Below, piece after piece: positions 16,258-21,497 of a stretch of DNA of 21,497 nucleotides. The notes below the pieces were generated by a model. It made no database searches, was not told the DNA's origin, and worked only from the letters and a program-made list of their open reading frames with translations. Every line of letters starts with the position of its first letter. Position 1 is the first letter of the stretch. The stretch comes from JABMMZ01 sp044377005. GTDB lineage: Bacteria; Bacteroidota; Bacteroidia; NS11-12g; UBA955. The stretch covers positions 1 to 21,497 of the forward strand of contig JBILJV010000038.1 in NCBI GenBank assembly GCA_044377005.1, in the 5' to 3' direction. Position numbers and translations under genes: made by a program.

Positions 16258-17862
16258 ATGGCAAGTGGTAAATTATCCCCAAGGCAGAAAATGATCAACA
16301 TGATGTACCTCGTGTTGATAGCATTACTAGCCTTAAACGTATCTAAAGATATCTTAAAAGCGTTTCATATGTTTGATATGTCTTTCACAAATGCAAATAG
16401 AAATGTGGATGATAAAAACAATCAAACAATGAAAGGTTTTGAAGAAAATATGGCTGATGATAAGAAAAGAACCAAAACGGAACCTTTCTATAAAAAAGCC
16501 TTAGAAGTTCAAAAAATATCAAAAGATTTAAACGATTATATCTCAAAAATTAAAACTGATATAACGACTCAAGCTGGTGGTAGAAAAGAACCTTCAGACG
16601 AAGAGAAAAAATTAGGTATTACTAAAGATCAAACTGAGTTGCAAATGCCAGATAATATGGAGAAACATGCTAATTATTTCATTCCTAAAGGTGGAAATAA
16701 TGGTATCAAACTTCAAAATAAAATCAATGAAACAAGAGAGCAACTATTAAAGGTTGTAATGGATGTTAAAGATGGTAAAGAATTTGTAAATTCAATTCAA
16801 AAAACAACTCAATTAAGAGCAGATGACCCTAAATCCGATGGTTTAGCCAAGAAAACATGGGTTTCGTCATATTTAGAACATGCGCCTTTAGCAGGTGTTG
16901 TAACTTTGTTAACTAAAACTCAAAATGATTGTAAATCCCTTGAGTCTGAAATATTAACATTCTTAGCATCTAGAATTGAGGCTACTACAATTAAATTTAA
17001 TGCTCAAATGGCTTTAATTTTACCTGAAGGTGGAACTAACATCGTACAAGGAGGAACATTGAAAGCGAAAGTAGCTCTAGCCGCATACGACAATACAACT
17101 CAAGCAAATATGATGGTAAATGGTAATCCAATTAAAGTTGAAAATGGATTAGGTATAATCAGCATGGGTGTAAACTCTATTGGTGCTCAAAAGTTAACTG
17201 CAAAAATTCAATCAGTTGACGTTGATGGAAATGAAGTGTGGTTAGAAGCACCTCCTTTAGAATACACTGTTTACAAACCGTTTGCTACAGTTTCTGCTGA
17301 TGCAATGAACGTTTTATATATTGGCTTAGACAATCCAATGTCTATTTCGGTTCCAGGTGTAACCGCTTCAAATACTTCTGTAAGTGCAGGTCCTGGATTA
17401 ACATTAACTAAAACAGGTGAAGGTAAATATATTGCAAAAGTTGGTGCAGGATCAAAAGAAACTTCAATTTCAGTAACTGCAACAATGCCTGACGGTACAA
17501 AGAAAAATATGGGTGCTACACCTTTCCGTATCAAACAAGTTCCAAAACCAGAAGCTCAATTAGGAAGTTTAATTTCAGGTTCTTATCCTAAAGAAGTTAT
17601 TCAAGGTCAATCATTTTTAAATGCAGCATTACTTGGATTTGTTTTTGATGGTGTTAAATTCTCAGTTTCTAAATACAGAGTATTACTAGTTTCTAAAAAA
17701 GATGGTGTCAAAGAAGCAAATGGTGTTGGAAATAATCCAGCTCCTATTAAAAACTTTGCATCACAAGCAAAAAAAGGAGATATAATCTTGGTTGATGGAA
17801 TTTATGCTAAAGGTCCATCTGGTGAAAGATTATTGAATCCATTAACCTTTACAATACAATAA
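16258..17862 (+). CDS. gldM: T9SS/gliding motor protein GldM (PorM)
   Basis: Inner-membrane protein whose single helix sits in the GldL pentamer and whose long periplasmic part reaches the GldK/GldN ring. The 534-residue chain starts MASGKLSPRQKMINMMYLVL, then LIALLALNVSKDIL, so the membrane helix is about residues 11-30. Arg9 and Tyr17 are kept, positions implicated in F. johnsoniae motor function. A charged helical region (about 40-225) precedes a run of beta-sandwich domains: AQMALILPEGGTNIVQGG, YKPFATVSADAMNVLYIGLDNPMSI and FRIKQVPKPEAQLG. The C-terminal domain (about 425-534) is the one known to contact the ring. Spacing to gldN is only 8 bases. Confidence 0.96.
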   Translation: MASGKLSPRQKMINMMYLVLIALLALNVSKDILKAFHMFDMSFTNANRNVDDKNNQTMKGFEENMADDKKRTKTEPFYKKALEVQKISKDLNDYISKIKTDITTQAGGRKEPSDEEKKLGITKDQTELQMPDNMEKHANYFIPKGGNNGIKLQNKINETREQLLKVVMDVKDGKEFVNSIQKTTQLRADDPKSDGLAKKTWVSSYLEHAPLAGVVTLLTKTQNDCKSLESEILTFLASRIEATTIKFNAQMALILPEGGTNIVQGGTLKAKVALAAYDNTTQANMMVNGNPIKVENGLGIISMGVNSIGAQKLTAKIQSVDVDGNEVWLEAPPLEYTVYKPFATVSADAMNVLYIGLDNPMSISVPGVTASNTSVSAGPGLTLTKTGEGKYIAKVGAGSKETSISVTATMPDGTKKNMGATPFRIKQVPKPEAQLGSLISGSYPKEVIQGQSFLNAALLGFVFDGVKFSVSKYRVLLVSKKDGVKEANGVGNNPAPIKNFASQAKKGDIILVDGIYAKGPSGERLLNPLTFTIQ

Positions 17863-17870
17863 TAAATAAT

Positions 17871-18707
17871 ATGAAAAAGATAGCTTTTATATTTTCACTT
17901 TTACTCGTTTCATCGTTAAGTGCACAAGTAGATTATACCGACTTTATTACAAGTGGTGAACACACTAGTTATGTAAAAGTGGCAGTAAGAGAACGTCCTG
18001 TAATCGCTTATCCACCTCTTAGAGAAGCTGATGTAAAATTCTCTCGAAGAGTAGTAAGATGTATCGACGGTCGCCAAAAAATGAATAAACAATTAGAATG
18101 GCCTAGAAACCCACTCAATCGTTATTTATATACAGAACTAGGTAAAGGAAATATAATTGCCTATAGAAATGATTCATTACAGTCTTTTTATACACCTGAA
18201 GACTTTGTTAAAAGAGGAGGTAGTGAAACATCATTGTTTATTCAAACCGATCCAGATGATCCAGAAATAGGTTATGATTCTATTATTACAATCTCATACA
18301 AATGGGAAGATATCCATAAATATTGGGTAATGGAAGATTGGGTTTTTGATTATAAACATTCAGTATTTAAACCAAGAATTATTGCATTAGCCCCTATTTT
18401 TGCTCCTACTTACGCTGGATTAACAGTTAATGACCAACCATTATGTTGGATTAAAATGGATGAAATTCGTTATCAATTAGCAAACTTAGAGATGTTCAAT
18501 CGTTATAATGACGCTGCGCGTTTAAGTTATGATGATTTTTTCCAAATGAGAATCTTTGATAGTTATATTGTTTATGAATCAAATGTGTTTGATAATTTCA
18601 TTAATCAATTCCAAGAGTATGCAGATAATGGTGAAGCATCGCTACTGAAGTCAGATGAAATTAAAAATGATTTATTCATTTTTGAACATGATTTATGGCA
18701 GTATTAA
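17871..18707 (+). CDS. gldN: T9SS/gliding protein GldN (PorN)
   Basis: Periplasmic partner of GldK in the ring on the inner face of the outer membrane. The 278-residue protein has a signal peptide (MKKIAFIFSLLLVSSLSA, cleaved near residue 18). Family blocks follow: ADVKFSRRVVRCIDGRQKMN (about 54-73), LITISYKWEDIHKYW-like and VMEDWVFDYKHSVFKPRIIA (about 154-173), IFAPTYAG and DDFFQMRIFDSYIVYESNVF. It is the last gene of the operon: a strong intrinsic terminator begins 22 bases after its stop. Length and motifs match GldN; the related GldO paralogue is a remote alternative. Confidence 0.95.
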   Translation: MKKIAFIFSLLLVSSLSAQVDYTDFITSGEHTSYVKVAVRERPVIAYPPLREADVKFSRRVVRCIDGRQKMNKQLEWPRNPLNRYLYTELGKGNIIAYRNDSLQSFYTPEDFVKRGGSETSLFIQTDPDDPEIGYDSIITISYKWEDIHKYWVMEDWVFDYKHSVFKPRIIALAPIFAPTYAGLTVNDQPLCWIKMDEIRYQLANLEMFNRYNDAARLSYDDFFQMRIFDSYIVYESNVFDNFINQFQEYADNGEASLLKSDEIKNDLFIFEHDLWQY

Positions 18708-18729
18708 TCAACTAAATAAATTATTTAAA

Positions 18730-18760
18730 ATCCCGATTACTAGTAATCGGGATTTTTTTT
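18730..18760 (+). terminator. Intrinsic terminator of the porP-gldKLMN operon
   Basis: Arms ATCCCGATTAC (18730-18740) and GTAATCGGGAT (18743-18753) form an 11-base perfect stem, with eight T from 18753 to 18760. The innermost ACTAGT may open to form the loop. It separates gldN from typA. Confidence 0.92.
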
Positions 18761-18804
18761 GTGTTAACATTTTATAATAACAAGGTTTTAGCAATAAAAA
18801 TATG

Positions 18805-18812
18805 TACCTTTG
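18805..18812 (+). promoter_or_regulatory. -7 element TACCTTTG of typA
   Basis: A perfect TAnnTTTG match 26 bases before the typA ATG and after the gldN terminator; the -33 region is only T-rich. It shows that sequence upstream of 18839 is promoter and not coding. Confidence 0.55.
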
Positions 18813-18838
18813 CAAACTTCTTAAAAATAAGCACATTC

Positions 18839-20650
18839 ATGCAACAAGCCATTCGTAACATCGCCATAATTGCCCACGTTGACCACGGCAAAACAACTTT
18901 GGTAGACAAAATTTTATTTCACTGTAAACTATTTAGAGACAATGAAGAATCAGGTGAATTAATATTAGATAATAATGATTTAGAAAGAGAACGTGGTATC
19001 ACAATTTTTTCTAAAAACGTTTCAGTACAATATAAAGGAATTAAAATTAACATCATTGATACTCCAGGTCACGCTGATTTTGGAGGAGAGGTTGAACGTG
19101 TTCTAAAAATGGCCGATGGAGTTGTTTTATTAGTAGATGCTTTTGAAGGGCCAATGCCACAAACACGATTTGTATTGCAAAAAGCACTTCAATTAGGTTT
19201 AAAACCTATATTGTTAGTTAATAAAGTTGACAAAGATAATTGTAGACCTGATGAAGTTCATGAAATGGTTTTTGATTTATTCTTTAATCTAGAAGCAAAT
19301 GAACAACAATTGAATTTCCCAACTATCTACGGAAGTAGTAAACAAGGTTGGATGAGTACTGATTATAAACAACCTACCGATACAATATCTCCATTGTTAG
19401 ATTGTATCTTGGATTATGTTCCTGCACCAATCAATAATGAAGGTACTTTACAAATGCAAATTACTTCATTGGACTACAGTAGTTTTTTAGGTAGAATTGC
19501 AGTTGGTAAAATCCATAGAGGTTTGGTTAAAGAAGGTCAGCCAGTAAGTTTAGTAAAAAACGATGGATCTATCTCAAAAATGAGAGTTAAGGAATTATAT
19601 ACCTTCGAAGGTTTAGGAAAGAAAAGAGTTTCAGAAATTCAAAATGGTGATATTTGTGCGATTGTTGGAATAGAAAATTTTCAAATTGGAGATGTCGTTG
19701 CAGATTATGATAGCCCAGAAGGCTTGGAGAAAATCAGTATTGATGAGCCTACAATGAGTATGATGTTTACAATTAATAACTCACCATTCTTTGGTAAAGA
19801 AGGTAAATTTGTTACTTCAAGACATTTAAGAGAAAGATTAGAAAAGGAAACTGAAAAAAATCTAGCACTTAGAATTGAAGATACCGACAGTCAAGACAGT
19901 ATTTTAGTATATGGAAGAGGTGTTTTGCATTTGTCAATATTAATTGAAACAATGCGAAGAGAAGGTTATGAACTTCAGGTTGGTATGCCTAGAGTATTAA
20001 TAAAAGAAATAGATGGAGTGAAACATGAGCCAATTGAAATGTTAGTAGTTGATGTTCCTGAAGAGTTTGCTGGAAAAGTGATTGAATTATCAACACAGAA
20101 AAAAGGTGAATTATTAATAATGGAACCAAAAGGTGATTTACAACATTTAGAATTTAAAATTCCATCAAGAGGTTTAATGGGACTAAGAAGTAATATGTTA
20201 ACAGCTACCCAAGGGGAAGCTATTATGTCACATAGATTTATTGCTTATGAGCCATGGAAAGGTGATATTAACGGAAGAAACAATGGATCTTTGGTTAGTA
20301 TGGAAACAGGGTCAGCAACTGCATACGCTATTGATAAAATGTCGGACAGAGGTGTTTTCTTTGTCGAACCAGGTGAAGATATTTACGAAGGACAAGTAAT
20401 TGGAGAGAATAACAGACAAGATGATATGGTTTTAAACTTAGTAAGAGCTAAACAATTAACTAACTTTAGAGCCGCTGGAAAGGATGATTCTGCTAAATTA
20501 GCTCCTAAAATTCAGTTTTCTTTAGAAGAAGCGCTTGAATATATCCAAAAAGACGAGTATGTAGAGCTTACACCTAAGTCTTTAAGAATAAGAAAAATCT
20601 ACTTAAAGCAGTCAGACAGAGAGCGTTACTCAAAACAACTAGGGTCTTAA
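18839..20650 (+). CDS. typA: Ribosome-associated GTPase TypA/BipA
   Basis: A translational GTPase that binds the ribosome and helps 50S assembly and growth under stress. ATG 18839 (MQQAIRNIAIIAHVDHGKTT) gives 603 residues, the usual size. An open frame extends upstream to a GTG at 18761, but that stretch holds the gldN terminator and the -7 box, so it is rejected. G-motifs: G1 AHVDHGKTT (12-20), G2 ERGITI (51-56), G3 DTPGH (74-78), G4 NKVD (128-131). Domain II follows (about 203-290), then EF-G-like domains III and V (GRGVLHLSILIETMRREGYE, SRGLMGLRSNML). The BipA-specific C-terminal domain contains NGSLVSMETGSATAYA and PGEDIYEGQVIGE. It is monocistronic or weakly linked to the small gene downstream. 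Confidence 0.97.
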   Translation: MQQAIRNIAIIAHVDHGKTTLVDKILFHCKLFRDNEESGELILDNNDLERERGITIFSKNVSVQYKGIKINIIDTPGHADFGGEVERVLKMADGVVLLVDAFEGPMPQTRFVLQKALQLGLKPILLVNKVDKDNCRPDEVHEMVFDLFFNLEANEQQLNFPTIYGSSKQGWMSTDYKQPTDTISPLLDCILDYVPAPINNEGTLQMQITSLDYSSFLGRIAVGKIHRGLVKEGQPVSLVKNDGSISKMRVKELYTFEGLGKKRVSEIQNGDICAIVGIENFQIGDVVADYDSPEGLEKISIDEPTMSMMFTINNSPFFGKEGKFVTSRHLRERLEKETEKNLALRIEDTDSQDSILVYGRGVLHLSILIETMRREGYELQVGMPRVLIKEIDGVKHEPIEMLVVDVPEEFAGKVIELSTQKKGELLIMEPKGDLQHLEFKIPSRGLMGLRSNMLTATQGEAIMSHRFIAYEPWKGDINGRNNGSLVSMETGSATAYAIDKMSDRGVFFVEPGEDIYEGQVIGENNRQDDMVLNLVRAKQLTNFRAAGKDDSAKLAPKIQFSLEEALEYIQKDEYVELTPKSLRIRKIYLKQSDRERYSKQLGS

Positions 20651-20690
20651 AAAAAAATAAAAAAAAATTTTTTAAATTAAAAAATTAGGT

Positions 20691-20698
20691 TATTTTTG
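20691..20698 (+). promoter_or_regulatory. -7 element TATTTTTG of the small lipoprotein gene
   Basis: A perfect TAnnTTTG match 33 bases before the ATG at 20732. The -33 position is a T run without a clear TTTG. Base composition here is almost wholly A/T, which lowers specificity. Confidence 0.45.
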
Positions 20699-20731
20699 CC
20701 TCAATTTTAATTAAAATAAAGTAATATCAAA

Positions 20732-20929
20732 ATGAAAAAATTATTAGTAATCGCTATCGCTGCATTCGCATTCACAGCTTGTAACAATTCTGCTGCTCCA
20801 GCTGAAGGAACTGAAACTGACACAACAGCTACTGCTCCAGTAGAAGCTGCTCCAGTAGAAGCTGCTCCAGTTGATTCAACAGCTGCTCCAGTTGAAGCTG
20901 CTCCAGTTGAAGCTGCTCCAGCTCAGTAA
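20732..20929 (+). CDS. Small AAPVE-repeat lipoprotein
   Basis: A 65-residue predicted lipoprotein. MKKLLVIAIAAFAFTAC is a signal peptide with lipobox FTAC, so Cys17 would be lipidated and the mature chain only 49 residues. The mature part begins NNSAAPAEGTETDTT and then runs as A-P-V-E-A repeats, with one variant unit (APVDSTA) in the middle and APAQ at the end. It is acidic, with no aromatic residue or charged Lys/Arg, and surely disordered. No known family is recognised. It is bounded by its own -7 box and its own intrinsic terminator, so it is a compact, independently expressed gene. It may be a surface or periplasmic spacer, or an abundant small outer-membrane lipoprotein; this is inference. 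Confidence 0.85.
   Translation: MKKLLVIAIAAFAFTACNNSAAPAEGTETDTTATAPVEAAPVEAAPVDSTAAPVEAAPVEAAPAQ
20831..20923 (+). repeat. 15-base coding minisatellite (AAPVE units)
   Basis: Units close to GCTGCTCCAGTAGAA or GCTGCTCCAGTTGAA recur in frame. The first two use GTA for Val and the last two GTT, with a divergent APVDSTA unit between them, suggesting two separate local duplications. Unit number could vary by slippage without changing frame. Confidence 0.8.
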
Positions 20930-20950
20930 TCGTTACACAACGAAATTTAA

Positions 20951-20979
20951 AAAGCAGTCATTTATGACTGCTTTTTTTT
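20951..20979 (+). terminator. Intrinsic terminator of the small lipoprotein gene
   Basis: AAAGCAGTCA (20951-20960), loop TTTA, TGACTGC (20965-20971) and eight T (20972-20979). A classical stem plus T-tract, 22 bases after the stop codon. Confidence 0.92.
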
Positions 20980-21006
20980 GTTTTATAGTTTTTTGTATTA
21001 TATTTG
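20977..21006 (+). promoter_or_regulatory. Promoter of the mini T9SS gene, overlapping the preceding terminator
   Basis: TTTG (20977-20980), an 18-base spacer, then TATATTTG (20999-21006), a perfect TAnnTTTG. The -33 element uses the last T bases of the terminator. Transcription should start near 21013, leaving only about 8 bases before ATG 21021. Confidence 0.6.
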
Positions 21007-21020
21007 CATACTAATTTAGG

Positions 21021-21353
21021 ATGAAAGTATTTTTTACAATAGTGATTATGATGTTTTCAGTGCTTTTAAGCGCAGAAAATCAACCTGTTACTTATAAAAT
21101 GTATCCGAATCCAATGACCAGTGATTTTTTGGATATTAATTTTAATATAGCAAACAAATCATTAAAAGAAGTTGACTTTGTAATTACGAATGTAATTGGT
21201 CAGTTAGTTTTTTCATACAGATTATCTGATGATGAAGTTAAAAAGGGAACTTTTAAAATTAAGCTAGACCAAATTAAACTTGAAAAAGGTTTTTATTTAG
21301 CTAAATTATCTGCAGGCGAAAATTCATCTGTCCAAAAGCTAATTGTTCGTTAA
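21021..21353 (+). CDS. Minimal T9SS substrate: signal peptide plus type A sorting domain
   Basis: A 110-residue protein with a signal peptide (MKVFFTIVIMMFSVLLSA, about residues 1-18), a linker of about nine residues and then a complete type A T9SS C-terminal domain. The domain runs from MYPNPMTSDFLDINF (about 27-41) through FVITNVIGQLVFSY and GFYLAKLSAG to KLIVR. These match the expected motif order: YPNP, I-x-N-x-x-G-Q, G-x-Y and a final K-L-x-V-x. There is no cargo domain between signal peptide and sorting domain. It would cross the inner membrane by Sec and the outer membrane by the T9SS. The next reading frame begins with TTG directly after its TAA. Confidence 0.88.
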   Translation: MKVFFTIVIMMFSVLLSAENQPVTYKMYPNPMTSDFLDINFNIANKSLKEVDFVITNVIGQLVFSYRLSDDEVKKGTFKIKLDQIKLEKGFYLAKLSAGENSSVQKLIVR

Positions 21354-21497
21354 TTGGACAACATTATTCACTTTACTTTAGAAGGAGATTATATTCAACT
21401 CAATCAGCTGCTTAAGCTTACTGGTTTTGCTTCAACTGGAGCGGAAGCCTCTTATTATGTAGACCAATCAATGGTTAGATGCAATGGTGTGGTTGAG
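21354..21497 (+). CDS. S4-domain RNA-binding protein (YbcJ-like), 3'-truncated by the window edge
   Basis: The first 48 residues of a small S4 RNA-binding protein. After the TTG start comes FTLEGDYIQLNQLLKLTGFA, then STGAEASYYVDQSMVRCNG; the L-x-x-L-K-x-x-x-x-x-S-G-x-E-A and V-x-x-N-G pattern is that of free-standing S4 proteins of the YbcJ type (about 70 residues), which bind structured RNA or ribosomes. The TTG at 21354 follows the previous TAA with no gap, so no earlier start in this frame is possible and the only internal ATG would cut the domain. Translation probably depends on ribosomes ending the upstream gene. The last part of the gene lies outside the window. Confidence 0.75.
   Translation, partial: MDNIIHFTLEGDYIQLNQLLKLTGFASTGAEASYYVDQSMVRCNGVVE

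Noticed and set aside
18761..18838. GTG start extending TypA by 26 residues
   Set aside because: The extension begins at the gldN terminator and contains the TACCTTTG promoter element. The TypA family starts at the M-x-x-x-I-R-N-I-A-I-I-A-H-V-D-H segment.

Overview
The window is a low-GC stretch of a Bacteroidota (Bacteroidetes) chromosome. The main evidence is a complete core type IX secretion system (T9SS) operon, secreted proteins carrying both classes of T9SS C-terminal sorting domain, and promoters of the phylum-specific form (TTTG or TTG, about 19 bases, TAnnTTTG). Ribosome-binding sites are weak or absent, as is usual in this phylum. The Mpl-type Mur ligase implies a cell wall containing diaminopimelate. 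Genus cannot be fixed from the sequence alone. I see no insertion sequence, phage gene, tRNA, rRNA or CRISPR array, and no gene-free stretch above about 210 bases.

Layout: (1) 2-865, the 3' two thirds of citrate synthase on the plus strand, ending at a bidirectional terminator. (2) 914-8828, a five-gene minus-strand block. In transcription order it holds an FtsX/MacB-type permease, mpl, a 1324-residue secreted protein with about 13 tandem PKD-like domains and a type B T9SS sorting domain, an unknown exported protein, and a TPR protein. A promoter candidate inside the mpl/PKD gap suggests the last three genes form their own transcription unit. (3) 8951-11051, a small membrane-anchored unknown protein followed by the large subunit of methylmalonyl-CoA mutase. 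(4) 11258-12706, dnaA. (5) 12918-18707, porP/sprF-gldK-gldL-gldM-gldN, preceded by several inverted repeats and closed by a strong intrinsic terminator. (6) 18839-20650, typA/bipA. (7) 20732 to the end: a 65-residue AAPVE-repeat lipoprotein, a 110-residue protein that is almost only a T9SS type A sorting domain, and the start of an S4 RNA-binding protein.

Functionally the window joins a secretion machine to three possible dependants. GldL/GldM form the proton-driven motor, GldK/GldN the periplasmic ring under the outer membrane, and PorP/SprF an outer-membrane partner. The PKD-repeat protein is a predicted type B substrate and the 110-residue protein a predicted minimal type A substrate. The most unusual observations are the cargo-less sorting-domain protein, two junctions where a TAA stop after a sorting domain is followed directly and in frame by a TTG-initiated gene, the regular cysteine pattern of the PKD array, and clustered inverted repeats ahead of the T9SS operon and between divergent genes.
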